Shown one piece after another: positions 11,484 to 23,779 of a stretch of 64,000 nucleotides of DNA (the stretch's first letter is position 1; every line of letters begins with the position of its first letter). The stretch is from Sweltsa coloradensis (lineage: Eukaryota; Arthropoda; Insecta; Plecoptera; Chloroperlidae): contig JAMZAV010002198.1 of NCBI GenBank assembly GCA_024449915.1, positions 45,893 through 109,892 on the forward strand, given 5' to 3'. The position numbers and the translations under genes are program-made. Below the pieces are notes generated by a model that was not told where the DNA came from, made no database searches, and was given only the letters and a program-made list of their open reading frames with translations.

Positions 11484-12698
11484 CTAGGAAAACGCTTAAG
11501 TCCCGCCGCGTTGTTGGGTTAGCGTAATTGGTGCATTGAGCTGTCATTGTGTTACGCGGATTTTCTGTTGTTCTGTGAAAAAATTATTACTTAGTCGAAG
11601 ATTTTTTTTTAATTAAATTATATTAAATAAAAAATTAGCTTAATTTTTTTAATTAATCGTAATTTTTTTAAAGAAAAAAATACTAAAAGTGCAATTTTCA
11701 TAAGAAATAATTATTCGATTGCGCTCAAATTTAACACGAATATATTATTTCTTGAAATTAAGGTTCTGTGAAAAAATCATTACAATAAGATAAAGCATGT
11801 AGGTGTTATAAGCCAAAGAATTGTTTCAAAAAAGAAAAAAAAACGTAAAATTTCGATTTTCATTAGAAATAATTTTTCGATTACGCTCAAATTTCACACA
11901 AATATCTTAATTCATAAAATTAAGGTTCTGTAAAAAAATCATTACAATCGGATAAAGCATGTAGGTGTTATAAGTCGAAGAAATTTTTTAAAAAATCGAA
12001 GAAATTCGTAAAATTGCGTTTTTTATAAGGAAAAATTTCCCGATTGCGCTCAAAAACGTGGCAGTTCTAAGTTCAGAGATTTCGAAGACCTCCATAAAAT
12101 TTCATCGCAATCGGAGTATCGGTTTAGCCGGAATCGTGTTAACAGGCTCGTTGGTCTTGTGTGGCTCGTTGGTCTTGTGGTTAGCGTATCTGCTTCCAAT
12201 GCAGAAGGTCCAGGGTTCGATTCCCGCTTGAGTCAGAAGTTTTTTAACTTCTGATTTGGACTTCAGTCCATCAGTTCTTGTGTTAGGAGTTTGTAAACGG
12301 TGACTTTGGAGCCGTCCTAGCAACGAAGCACATAATAAATTTCAGAGTTGTTCTGAATCGGCCTTGTTGATTCTGGCGTTGATTCGCGGGTGTTCGCACT
12401 GTCCATACCACTGATTGCTATATTTCCTATTAAAAATATTGATCTTTGGTTGGTTATCGCTCACTCGTCGATTGCGTCGGGGCCTGCAGGGTTGGCTTGG
12501 TCGCTTTGATTTAAAGTCCCCCACTGAAAATCAGTTATATAACTGAGTGGGTAGACTCTAAATAAAAATTTATTTATTTTTTATTTATTTATTTACAAAT
12601 AACAAAAAAAAAAATTAAAAAAGAAAAAAAAACATTCCGGATTTTTTTCTCCAGTGTAGTGAAATGGAATCTTCGCTTCGCTCGCTACGCTCATCCAA
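11484..12698 (-). mobile_element. Helitron-like family A element interrupted by a SINE
   Basis: The minus-strand 3' CTAG lies at 11484-11487 and the 5' end CGCTCATCCAA (reverse complement) at about 12688-12698. It equals the 2009-2781 element except for the SINE S1 at 12144-12600, which breaks the conserved GTGTTAACAGACAC stretch. Confidence 0.85.
12144..12600 (+). mobile_element. tRNA-derived SINE S1 inserted in a Helitron-like element
   Basis: Same head, body, 3' hairpin and TTTATTTA tail as 8046-8470. GCTCGTTGGTCTTGTG is repeated at the 5' end. TAACA flanks both sides and may be the TSD. The insertion post-dates the segmental duplication, because copy 1 (2009-2781) lacks it. Confidence 0.85.
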
Positions 12699-13439
12699 TC
12701 AGAATTAAATCATCCCCTAAAATTGGAATAATTCATAGCTCTAACCCAAAATTGAATTTTTAATTAGTAAAATTGTGTTTTAATGTGTTTTAACCCAATC
12801 GGCCTATTCTCATTTCCTGAACCACATTTTTTCAACTCCCATCCCTAATAGTATTAGTTTATATTATACACCTTGATTTCCAGCATTCACAATGAAGGCA
12901 CCTAATGAGCTATCAGCATGAAATTTGGCATGATGGTACATAATAATATGAAAAATAATCCGTCGAGAGGCAAGCGATAATCCACCCCCAACACCCCCTA
13001 AATAATCCTCTAAAATTGGAATAATTCATAGCTCTAACCCAAAATTGAATTTTTATTCAAATTAGTTATTAAAATTATGTATAATGTGTTTTAACCCAGT
13101 TGGCCTATTCTCATTTCCTAAACCACATTTTTTCAACTCCCATCCCTAATAGTTAATATTATTTTTACCTTGCTTTCCAGTATTCACCATGAAGGCACCT
13201 AAAGAGTTATCAGCATGAAATTTGGCATGCCGCATGACCTTAGCCATCCGTGTTATGCTCTTACCAACTGAGCTATGCTGCCACCAATTTAATTCTTACA
13301 AAAATTTAGAAAGTGAATCAAACTCCGTCTTAGCCGTACATCTTAGCAATTTAGATGGAAAATTACATTTGAAATTTCCCTCTTTCTTTGAATTTTTGTT
13401 TACAAGTATTTACGCCTTGATATGAAACAAACAGCAGAA

Positions 13440-13955
13440 AGATGTAATATCCCCCCAAATACAAAGATTTGTAAAAAAAAAAAAAAAAAAAACGGCAGCC
13501 AAGCTCTCCATCAAAAGTCTTTGACTGTGAATGTTGTGAGATATAGAATTTGAGACAATCTTTTCAGTTTTGCATTGAAAAGAAGATCATTTCGCCCGTT
13601 GACGAGCGCCAAGCCAACCATTTTCGTGGTAAAAAAAAGTAAAGATTTTAAACTCAAAATCATAAAAAAATTATATGGCCATTGACTTTATAAATTTCTC
13701 ATAATGAACCAAATTCAATGGCCAAGTATGTTTTTTTAAGGATTTTGAGTTATAAATTTTAACTTTTTTTTCCACGAAAATGGTTGGCTTGGCGCTCATC
13801 AACAGGCAAAATGATTTTACTTCTTTTCAATGCGAAACTAGGGAGGAAGAATGAAAAGATTGGCTCAAATTCTATATCTCACAACATTCACACCGAAAGA
13901 CTTTTAAAGGATTTTTTTTTAATTTTTGTATTTGGAGGGGGGGATATATTATTTT
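13440..13955. mobile_element. Foldback element 1, copy 2
   Basis: The same palindrome as 6275-6790, carried by the segmental duplication. Differences are mainly in C, A and T run lengths. Confidence 0.8.
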
Positions 13956-14409
13956 GATAATATGTTGAATATCTTGTCTCAACAATACGTTTTTTCTTTG
14001 ATTCAAAAGGATGACTTAATGATTTCAGCCATCAACTGTAGTAATACATGCATTTGGTCAAGAACAACACATTCAATTACAAAATCATATATATTGCGTT
14101 CTTTACAACAACATTGGTACGATTTAATGATGACATTAATAACAATAATAAGTAAGTTAAATTAATGTTTGTACTCATTAAAGAGTTGTTTATCAACTAA
14201 ATGTTTTAAATAAATATTGCACACACGTAAGACAGCAAAAATACTACCAGTAATCTGGCAAATGGCACATTGAGTGGCAGACTAAATTATAATTAGCCTC
14301 TTTCAAATAAAGCGCGACATCCGCCGACATCCTGCACAACGGAGGAGATGCGCATTCTAGCAGCAACACCTTGAACTGCTAGCCCAACTGCAAGTGCGTG
14401 GGGCGTGGC

Positions 14410-14595
14410 CTGCAAGGTATCCCAACTGCAAGGTATCCCAACTGCAAATTGGACATTGTGGGTATCCCAACTGCAGAAGGTATCCCAACTGGAAGGGTAT
14501 CCCAACTGAGAGGTATCCCAACTGCATACAACCCGTGGGGCGTGGCCTGCAAGGGTATCCCAACTGAGAGGTATCCCAACTGCATACAACCCCCA
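14410..14595 (-). repeat. CAGTTGGGATACC minisatellite, inverted copy
   Basis: About eight GGTATCCCAACTG units with GGGGCGTGGCCTGCAA inserts. The frames with repeated QLGYL/VGIP motifs are a consequence of the repeat and not coding. Confidence 0.9.
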
Positions 14596-14882
14596 TCTTT
14601 GCTGCCGTGGCTCATTATATTTTAGAGTACCACAATCCTCGTATGGTTATTTCGGATTAAACTTTTAATTTAAATTGAGTCCCACTTTACAGAAAACCAC
14701 AAAATGAAAAGTTGAAGCCAGTTTATCACCAGCGTCACTGGGACCCAGTTTTATTGAGGCCCTAGGAAACAAAGATGGCTTCTTGTTGTTATGTTATTCT
14801 AATATAAGATCCAGGTTCTCTAATTCTAATGAGTTGACCTGACATTAATTGTGATTAAATATGCGGATATTTCTCAAATATA

Positions 14883-15069
14883 ATGCCGTCAACATGCTGT
14901 TGTGTTCCTGGTTGCTCAAATAAGGGGGGCATGTATTTCCCAAAGAACACCAAGCTTTGCAAGGAATGGATCAGAGTTGTGAGGCGGGATAAATGGTCTC
15001 CTAATCAAACCACTGTCGTCTGCAAACTTCACTTCAAGACTGAAGATTATTTGCATGAAACCGTTCACG
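14883..15069 (+). CDS. THAP-domain gene, exon 1 (first 62 residues)
   Basis: The exon starts with ATG and encodes the N-terminal three-quarters of a THAP zinc finger (DNA-binding C2CH fold). Visible are the first cysteines (C6/C7 and C11), F19-P20, W29 and the C47-x2-H50 pair. A GT donor follows CAC-G (gttagt), leaving the codon in phase 1. The THAP domain is unfinished here. A phase-compatible exon that finishes it lies at 42075, 27 kb downstream. No canonical promoter was recognised in the 280 bp upstream, which start at the end of the duplicated repeat block. The ATG at 14883 is the first in frame and sits at the usual place for a THAP start. Confidence 0.75.
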
Positions 15070-15179
15070 GTTAGTATTTTTTAGATGTATGCTTCTTGCC
15101 CTATACTTGAAGCCTCTTGTTACAGTTAGACCTAATAAAATAAATGGAAAAATGACTAAAAAATATTCCTAAGCAGTGC

Positions 15180-15798
15180 CTAGGCCTAGCCTAGGCTGTA
15201 GGGTCTCGTCTAGAGGGCTCAGGTCCCGACGGGTCGTGGATTAGTTATTTCCGCGTCAATTTTGGCGATCCCCGACTTGCGTGTTACGCGCATGCGCGCG
15301 CACTTATAAAATTCTGTTGTAAACGGGCGTGGAAAAAAACGATGTTTATGTTTATTAAAAACACCTAAAACATTCCCAAATCGCTAGGAAAATGTGAAAA
15401 AGCATTTATTGACGAAATATATTACAATAAATACTCAAAATAGGCCTAGGCCTAGACTAACCTCACAAAACTACATTGTAATAGGGAGGCCTAGATTAGA
15501 TTGCGTCGCCGTCGGGCCTACAGGGTTGGCTTAAGTCGCTTTTGTGTAATATCCCCCACTGAAAATCATTATCTGAGTGGGTAGACTCTAAATACGAATT
15601 TATTTATTTATTGTACTACTACTAGGCCTAGGAGTCCTGGGCCAATCTGCAACGACTGTTAAGCCTTGGCACATCACCAACTCTTGTCTCTTGTTTACAA
15701 GTAAAATTTACGAGTTCCTTACTCGCACGAGCCTCAATCTCTCATTTTTTAAAAGAAAAAGAATTTAAAAAAAAACTCGTATTTCATCGAAACGGTCT
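15180..15798 (+). repeat. Long inverted duplication, left arm
   Basis: Reads as the reverse complement of about 21932-22620. Shared blocks include CTTATAAA near a GCGCGCGCAC run, CAATAAAT...CATTTATTG-type spacer, the SINE S1 3' end, GTCTCTTGTTTACAAGTAAA and CTCGTATTTCA. Both arms carry the SINE tail, so the SINE inserted before the duplication. Confidence 0.7.
15496..15610 (+). mobile_element. SINE S1, 3' fragment
   Basis: GATTGCGTC...GGGCCTACAGGGTTGGCTTAAG, then CCCCCACTGAAAATCA, the hairpin, GAGTGGGTAGACTCTAAAT and TTTATTTATTTA. Only the 3' half is present, a typical 5' truncation. Confidence 0.75.
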
Positions 15799-16179
15799 CA
15801 CATAACCTTAAAATGATTGTATCTTGGACCTTGGCCTGAGCTAGCTCTAGGCCTCTAGCACTATTCTAAAACCAAAGCTTTGTTGTTGTTCTCTCCTCTA
15901 CTATTGACGGTTAGTCGGTGGTAGATTAATCTTCCTTCCTTCCCTCATTATATTCATCCCTCTTAATCAATTATATCTTGCATCCTTCATCTTTTTAGTA
16001 GAGTCCCTTTTATTATTATTTCTGCCTTGCCTTATTTCTGTATTTGTGCTTTGTGCTTTGTGCCTTCAGCCTTGCTTCCTTTGTTCCTCTCATTTTCCTT
16101 CATCCCTCTCATGAATGAATGACTGATCTCTGAGAGTTTGATTGCATTCCTCTACAATCTCTTTTTATCCCTCTTTCTT

Positions 16180-17100
16180 TCTTCTTAATCTAGTCAGGGT
16201 GAACCATAGCAGTGGCTTTAGAGCTTTTAGAGCTTTTAGTGACTTTTTAAATCCTTTAATATCCTTCTCTCCCACTACCCCCTCTGTCAGGCCATTCCAC
16301 TCTACCACCGTTCTGGCCATGAACGCGTTCCTTCCCACATCAGTTGCCCAAGTCCCTCTCTGATATTTCCAATTATGATCCCCTCTTGCTAGGTAATTAG
16401 GCTTTTTTAGGAGGCTATTCATCTCTCCCCACCCTTCCTGAGCTCTAGTCACCCTGAACATCTTCCTAGTCTGTCATCTCTTCTTCTATCCTCCAGCTGC
16501 TCCCATCCTAGCTCACTTACCATACGCGTGACACTTTCGTACTTCCTTACTACCTGTCCATTTACTACTTCTTCCTTCCAAGTATTGCCCTTTCTAAGCA
16601 CCCTTCTTGCAGCTCTTTTCTGAATTGCCTCTATCTCTTCTACTTCCCCCTTCCTATATACGGGTCCCATATAGCTCCCGCGTACTCGACCACCGGCCTC
16701 ACCAGAGTTTTGTACGCGTGTCCTTTTAATTCCCTACTTGCCCCTTTTATGTCCGCATAACAAAATTAAGGCACCTAAAGCCCTTCTTGGATACCTCCTT
16801 GACGTGTTCCTCCCAGCTGAGCTTATACTGCAACCATATTCCTAAGTATTTAATTCTTTCCACCCTTTCCATTAGTTTCCCCATGAGTGAGTACCCTTCC
16901 CCAGGAACTTGGATTATCCTCCTTTCTATTGAACCATCTTACCATTTACATTTATCAATGTTAACGGCTCATTTCATTGCCCGTACCCATCCTCAAGAAT
17001 CGTTCAAGCGTCCCTTTCCAGATCGTTACATCCCTCCCCACACCCCATTCTTATGATCCTGTGTACTTCCTTAGAATGTAACATGATCTAATATTCCTTT
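16180..17100 (-). pseudogene. Non-LTR retrotransposon, C-terminal part of the RT ORF
   Basis: On the minus strand, broken frames show the usual end of a LINE reverse transcriptase ORF. First comes a KYLGIWLQYKLSWEEH-like stretch (about 16800-16850). Then PVVEYAGAIWDPY and IEAIQKRAARRVL (16450-16690), SVTRMVSELGWEQLEDRR, and finally NAFMARTVVEWNGL with IKGFKKSL (16165-16461). These match the post-palm region of CR1/L2/Jockey/RTE-type elements. Several frame changes show it is dead. It lies inside the THAP gene's large intron in the opposite orientation. Confidence 0.75.
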
Positions 17101-18015
17101 GAGATATTTAATAGGCATACACTAGAAGCCTAACAGGCACTCAAAATCCCAAAAAGCTAGGCTGGTGTAAGCCTAAATCACCTGCATGCCTTTGATTAAT
17201 AGGAAAAAAAACATAAGGCCCAGGCTAGTCGTAAAAGTAAACCAAAGGAATATTAAACACAAAGTAGACTACAACACCTGGTATCGTAACACGAGACGGG
17301 CTAGCCCTAGCATAGCCTTCTTTAATCAATGACCCAGATATACAAACGGCATTAGACCCCCTGATTATTATTTTGATTTAACTGTCATATCCTATTTCAG
17401 TTATAAAAACTGATTTACAAAGGAGGCAAACTGAGTTATAGTCAATAGTGTGCGTACAGTTTTGTGTTTTGTACTTGCAGGCCCCCGTAAAAAAAGTAGG
17501 CCTAAATATATTAATTTTAGGGCAACTAGTAATTATATTGTTTGTTCAGGGCTTAGTGTCGTTTTCCATTGGTCGCAGCTAGTGCGCTAGCGACATCATC
17601 ACATGTTTCTGTTACATAGGCGTCTACATTTGTCCATATTACTAAAAACTGGGGGAATCTATTATATTCAATATTTTTATTTATATTATCCTAGGAGCCA
17701 GGACCTACGAGATTAAAGAGCGAGGGCATTGAACTTCTAATGATTTTTATTTTCGGTTCGGTTCGACCCCCCGTAATAAAATGGATCCAAACCAGTCTAA
17801 ACCCGTTCGCGACACGGGTTGTGGTTTTTATTGTTTTAGTAGGACTACATTTTACAAGTAAAAATATCACTATTGGTGGGCACGTTAGGCGAGATGCCGA
17901 CATATTGCATTGGGCAAATACAAGTTCAGAAAAACTGTCACTGGGTAGTAGAGTGAGAGGTATTAGTCAACTTTTCCTTCGGTTATTCCTTGGTAACGTC
18001 AGTACTGTGGAATTT

Positions 18016-18168
18016 TAGAGGGGGAAAATCGAAGGAAAGCAGGTTAGATATTGACCCAGAAGATGTCGGGAGCAGAGCTAATATCACAAGGGGCCCTACC
18101 TGGTTGGAAAACGTTGCGACGTCGGCAGTCAGTGAGCAGCAGCAGGCAGTAGAGCAGCTGAGGTTAGT
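18016..18168 (+). other. Possible exon, unidentified
   Basis: A frame open between a TTTTAG acceptor-like site and a GAG|GTTAGT donor-like site reads acidic, hydrophilic sequence (LDIDPEDVGSR ... SEQQQAVEQLR). I recognise no family. It could be an optional exon within the THAP intron or chance. 17105-18010 upstream holds nothing recognisable. Confidence 0.2.
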
Positions 18169-18189
18169 GGGTTGCACTAGTTAAAACTT

Positions 18190-21100
18190 AAACTTAGCTA
18201 CACTTAAACCTTGTGAGAGAGGATTTATGTTATAATATTTAATTAAACCAAATTGTAGATAGCCTCCAGAGAGGTGTGATTTTTAAATTTTTTTTTGCAA
18301 AAACACAAAAGTCATGATTTATTTGATTTAATCAAACTTTCTATTTAAGAGGAAGCCAGCGTGATTTGATGGTCGGCGCGTTCCTTGCCCCGCAGCCATA
18401 ACTTATTAGTGCCGTACAATCTAGAATAAACTCGGCATACTTCTGAAATGAAGGACATCTGTTAGTGCCTAGGTACTACATATTATCACATTTTCAATTT
18501 TTATCAAAATCATCAGAAAATGTGTAGGCCTAGTTAGAGTGAGTGTTTTTGACCATTTGAACTAGATTCTTTTTTTTTTTTAAAAAAATTCTAGAAATCC
18601 TTCGAATTTATATTTTGTTTATTTTTCTTATCTGATTAATTATTGGAAATGTGATATGAGACAGACACGACGGTCTTTAGTCTATAATTATATTTTACAC
18701 AATTATATAAAATCACAATAGAGCGATCTAACTTGGTTAAGCCAGTAGGATATATTCCGCTAAAAATGACCATTGTGCTGGCCTCCTCTGGAATACAGTA
18801 TTTGGAAGGATTTAATCAAAACAATATCAGTTTCAAAGAACTGTCGTTAAGGCGTGTGAGGTTTATTGCTTTCTTCAGATAAATTTAATTTAGCATTATT
18901 CACAAAAATACATGTGTGTAATAGGAAAACTTGCCTAAATCAGTTAGAAATAAAAAGTGCATAATGATTTGAAAACTAATCCAATGTTTTTTTATTCAAT
19001 CGATTAATTGATTGATTTAATAATCTTAATTTAAATTAAAAACACCCCTGGCTCCAAGGAGAGGCTTTATTTACTTCGAGGGCGTTGAGAGATGAGCACA
19101 CACGGCGAGATGCTTTGAGAGAGTACACACACTACACACACGTATGTACGTTTGCCGCCGTGGCGAGTTGTATGCACTTGAGGGACTCGCACTACAGTCT
19201 CTCAGCTGGACAAAAAGTACTTCGTCAGCATTTGCTGCTGATAGTACTGTTAAGCTATGAACATCTAGGGGAGGGTTGCTACAATAAAGGAAATGAGAGG
19301 TTATTCAAAAAACAGCTGCCTCACTATGAACAAATACCTATCCATCGCCGTTCCCTGCTTCTGACGGTGGTCAGTTTTGGGATGGGTTTAAGCAACCAAA
19401 TTTTTCCACTTCTTTCTATCCTTCCACAATCGTATCTCCTCCACATCTTTCCAGCTCTCTTCCTCTTGCCTCCAAGTCTCCTTGATATAGTGTTCTTCCA
19501 TCTCTTCCTGGTATTTTCCTGGAACATCTACTGTGGAATTTGAACTTTGATGATCCACAGTGTTATTATGAACGATGGGAGAGCAGAAAACAAAAGTTTA
19601 CAACGCAAGCAAAAAAATGGATCTTTACCACCTGGAAGTGAATAAGAAAAAGGGAAAGATAACAAGTAACTTTGGAAGTAGAGTTAGCATGTAGCTTACG
19701 TGACTTTTCACTAGTCGAACAATGTCGACTACTTCGGGGAAACTTTTTACTTTTACTTTTCGAGTTCTTCGCAGTGTAACATGCATAAGGGAAAAGGTCC
19801 ATGTAAGCTACATGTTAACTCTACTCTTAAAAGCTACTATTCTCTCACATTTTTTCTTTTCATCTTCCCAGTGTAACGTCGCTAAACTGGCACTAAGAAT
19901 CTGTTTTTGTCTGTGGTAGATTTGAGCTTCACTCCAGAACGGCCCCCGACAACAGCCTAAACAGATTGTACTGAAATTTTCAACAGACATCAGTAACAAG
20001 TATTAGTTTATACAGCATAACATTTTGAGCATAGATGCCGTTGAAAGTTAAACCCACCAATAAACTAATAAATTGAAAAAATAGGCTGAGATATTGCTGC
20101 AATTAAGTAACGCCCAAGTTTTTTTTTGAACAAAACATTTTTTTTCAAATTCATGTTTGCATGAGTGACCAAGGTGTATCGAAGGTTGCACGCTCGAGAG
20201 GTACCTATAAAATTCCGATCCTGAGTATACCTTGCAATCCATACCTACTCGTATGTTCGTACTGCGCTATGTTTGTCAACTTGTATGCATTTCTAAAAAC
20301 ATGTTCATAATTTATCAAGAAAATAATAAACATCGATCCGACCGTGTTTGAACCGCCTGGTCTCCAAACATTCGAGGTACAAGGCGTCTTAAACAGCTAA
20401 GAAAACAACAAAGTCGTTACTTTAGACAATGTGAGAAGTCATGAGCGTGAGTAGGGCCTACCTACCTAAGGACTATGATTCCAGAATGGTTCTATGCTCC
20501 AACTAGCCTACATAGGCCCTCCGAAAGCCTTAAAGTTGACGCGCACTTATACCTAACTTACTCCAAACCTTATCATCATAACATTTATATAATCAATCAA
20601 CTTAATACACATGTTACTATTGGTTAGGCCCCTACTCGAACACATGACTTCACGTGTTAATAACGACCCTTGGGCGTTAGTATAGGATCTCACAGGTATT
20701 TTTGGTGTTTGTGGTGTGAATGCCCCTCCGATTACTCTTGATATGAAGTTACATCCATCAGACCGCAGAGCTGCATTATGGTAAGCAGGCGTTCTAGCTC
20801 CGTCTCGCCAAGAGACGAATTAACTGCCGTTGTTGCGATGAGCTCAAATACCGGGACAGCACATCTTTGGGATAATAATGGGCAAAATATGATATTTCCA
20901 GGATGATCTGGAAATGCTTACGCGCGATCAAGTGTCCTTACCATGGACAAATCCTCTTCAGATGATGGTGTCCGGGCTTGCGGGCAGGACAATATCGCCC
21001 TTAGAGATGATTACTAATAGCAGCTGGCATGTTTAACACGAATTGGGGCATTTTATCTTCCAGGATTTAGGCTTTAGTTAGTAGGACGTATGGTTACCGG

Positions 21101-21930
21101 TGAAACATCAGTTAGCAGAGAAGGTGATGAGCAATAGCTGCTCATCGGACGTGATGATCCGAGCTCCGAACTGCCCACATTCGTAGATTGAAGTCTCCTC
21201 TGATAATTAAGAGTGTGTCGAGCTGCTGGCATAACCTGGCTTAATTCTTTTGGGGTACATCTAAATTTGAAACGTTGTGCGGGACAAATTCCTTTAGCGA
21301 GTCTGGTTGAGAGTGATGCGGGGGGGCGGGGGGGGGGGGGTAGGATACAGTGGTCAGGACGAGCGTAGATTTCTTAGACATTTCAATCAGAGTTCTTGAC
21401 TAATGTAAGTGAATGACATGCATGCGGTCAAGATCCACGGTCAATGACCTACTGTTCTAGGTAGGCACTTACATTATAGAAATTACACATGGATGCTCAT
21501 TAACAATAGCCTAATCGAAGCCTTGCCTGTTGTAGAATAGCCTATATCACAGCCATTTTTTAGTCTCTGGTTAGTAGAGCTCCTAGTCAGTGGTCGAATC
21601 TATCTTTAAAAACTTGAGCCCTATGCCCCTGTACATTCAGAGGTCCGTTAGGGATGAATTTTTAGGGAGCTTTGAAAAAGGCTGCCCGAGCCATTTCGAC
21701 TCAAGAGGGCCATCAACGAGAACCAATTGACGGGACTGTGAGACCACTTGTTTCTACAGGGCCTTAGGCGTGTGTGTTAGGCCTATTAAAATATCCCCAA
21801 ATCAGAATATTAGATAGCTACACAAACTTATGATTTGTACGAATAGTTGCATAGGGGACTAGAAGCTAGCTCAGGCCCAGGATCCCAAAGTTACCAATCA
21901 TTTTAAGACAGTTAGGCTGACGACCGATTT
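18190..21930. other. Intronic stretch with no recognised feature
   Basis: No coherent gene, TIR pair or long repeat was recognised by eye. The 152-codon plus-strand frame at 19085-19543 looks low in coding quality. The minus frame at 19324-19527 (RRLGGKRKRAGKMWRRY...) resembles the tail of some LINE ORFs, but not well enough to name. A G-rich run (GGGGGGGCGGGG) lies at about 21320-21340. Confidence 0.5.
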
Positions 21931-21931
21931 A

Positions 21932-22620
21932 CGGTGAAATACGAGTTTTTTTAAAATTCTATTTATTACATTAAGATTTACACTACAAAAATATAGGACC
22001 TAGAGCATATCTCTTTAAAAATGAGAGATGAGGCTCGTCGTGCGGTAAGGAACTCGTACAATTTTACTTGTTAAACAAGAGACAAGAAGTATGGTGATGG
22101 TGCCAAGGCCCTAACAGTCCTTGCAGATTGGCACCGGAGCTCCTTAAGTCAGTAGTACATATAACATAAAATAAAGCGTATTCAGAGTCTCGTCTACCCA
22201 CTCAGATACTGATTTTCAGTGGGGATATTACACCAAAAGCGACTTAAGCAACCCTGTAGGCCCCGTCGGGCGAACGCAATCTAATGTGTAGTTTTGTAGT
22301 TAGTCATGGCATAGGCCTATTTTAAGTATTATTGTAAATATATTTTTCGTTCAATAAATGCTTTTCAATTTTCTCAGCGCATAGCCAACCGGAAGTTTTA
22401 GGTGCTTTTTAATAAAATAAACAGCGTTTTTTCACACGCCCGGCAACAACAGATTTATAAGTGCGCGCCGGGATAGCGCTGTAAACACGCGAGAGAGCGG
22501 GATCACGCCACAAATTGAACGCGTGAAATACAAATCACGACCCGCATCGGGACCTGAGCCCACCTGCTCTAGGGTCTAGCCTAGATAGCCTAGGTCTAGC
22601 CTAGCCTAGGGCCTAGGCCT
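21932..22620 (-). repeat. Long inverted duplication, right arm
   Basis: Reverse complement of 15180-15798, diverged by many small changes. It contains a SINE S1 3' fragment (about 22183-22285, minus) in the matching place. The outer end merges into AGGCCTA/CCTAG low-complexity DNA at 22565-22640. Confidence 0.7.
22183..22285 (-). mobile_element. SINE S1, 3' fragment in the right arm
   Basis: Reverse complement of the SINE tail: GTCTACCCACTCAGATACTG, then TTTTCAGTGGG and CTTAAGCAACCCTGTAGG. It is the counterpart of 15496-15610. Confidence 0.72.
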
Positions 22621-22639
22621 AGGGTCTAGGGTAGGTCCT

Positions 22640-23395
22640 AAGCCCTAACTTCTTCGGCTAGGGGGGTCTCACTTTAATAATAGTTAATACTAACCTCGAC
22701 CACAGGGCGCTATCGCGCACCACCCCCCAGCCCCCCTACACTACTCGAGTATCCAATCCTTTCTTTAGGACTGTACTTCCCAACCTAGGTCTTTTCGATG
22801 TACTGTTTCACGGTTTAAGCAATGGCCAAGTTTTCACCAGCACTCTTCCACCGCAGCCGTACAAGTCACTGTACGTAACCTCACAAAACCTTTAACGTCG
22901 CTATTTTAAACAAAAAAAAACTTCAAAACCTTTAACGTCGCTATTTTAAACAAAACAACCTTCAAAACCTTTAACGCACACAACACAGTTTACAAGTGTT
23001 TAAAAGTTGGCCATTCTTAACCGAAACAGTGCCGGTTTTCCTAGCATAAATTTTTGCTAGGAAAACCTATGTTAGGGGGGGGGGGGGAGGTTAGTAGGCC
23101 CTACTCAAGGAACCCCTGTATCTACTCCTGGCGGAGCTCTACGAAGCCATCGGCCTGTGCGCGGCAGCGAAGCTAGCGGAAATCCAGTGGACCTTGGGCC
23201 CTACTAGGCCTACAGTAGGCCTAGGCCTACACGAAAAATAACGTTTTTAAAAGTTGGACCCCCCTAGCCGAAGAAGTGCCTAAATTTATGCTGGGAAAAC
23301 CTAGATTAAGGGGCGCGAAGCGCTGTGGCGAGGTTAGTATTAATTATTATTAAAGTTGGACCCCCCTAGCCGAATAAGTACCGGTCCTAGGCCTA
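22640..23395. mobile_element. MITE cluster, CTTCGGCTAGGGGGG ends
   Basis: The left end ACTTCTTCGGCTAGGGGGGT (about 22647) is repeated inverted at about 23257-23280 and, as a close variant with GAATAAGTACC, at 23360-23393. The adjacent TTAATACTAACCTCG block is also inverted. An internal third version (GGCCATTCTTAACCGAAACA) is at about 23010. Two or three nested or adjacent MITEs are likely. Boundaries are uncertain. Confidence 0.5.
22885..22985 (+). repeat. Short tandem repeat, 39-bp unit
   Basis: CAAAACCTTTAACG(TCGCTATTTTAAACAAAA) occurs three times, the last copy cut short. Confidence 0.85.
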
Positions 23396-23779
23396 CCATG
23401 ATTTAAGATAGGCCTATCCAAAAGTAGGAGCTAGGCCTAGCCTAGCCTATGTCTTCTATTCATCTTTGTTTACGGTCTCATGAATGCCATGCATTTGCTT
23501 ACTGAATGTAAATATAGGGAAGTACCTAGGCCTAGGGCTAGACCCATGCAGAGCAAACACCTAGGGCCTTTTAAATAGCTTGATAAAACAGCTGTGTAGG
23601 CCTATATGCTAGGGCGAAGGGCCTATGAATTTCATGTGTTTGCAATGGTATAACAATCAGTGCATAGGCCTAGGCTCAAACATGTCTATGGCAAAATACC
23701 TATTGCCAGTGAACAGCTTGAGCTGCAGTAAGCAGCCCCCTATAATTTACATCTAGAGCTAGGCTTGGAAGGTCTGGAT

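Larger units (their letters stand above)
9619..14420 (+). repeat. Segmental duplication, copy 2
   Basis: It is collinear with 165-7310 but lacks three Helitron-like insertions and contains an extra SINE. A small AACCGTTGAGTGACTAATATATTAGTCACTCAAC-type palindrome, seen only here, lies near 10718-10752. The end at 14398-14590 has the central minisatellite in the opposite orientation to copy 1 and then passes into the upstream region of the THAP gene. Confidence 0.88.

Noticed and set aside
14293..14615. Frames with QLGYLSVGIP repeats as a tandem-repeat protein
   Set aside because: All three frames of one strand are open because of a CAGTTGGGATACC minisatellite.
19085..19543. 152-codon frame as a gene
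   Set aside because: No family resemblance, C-terminal half is low-complexity hydrophobic, and there are no splice or start features.
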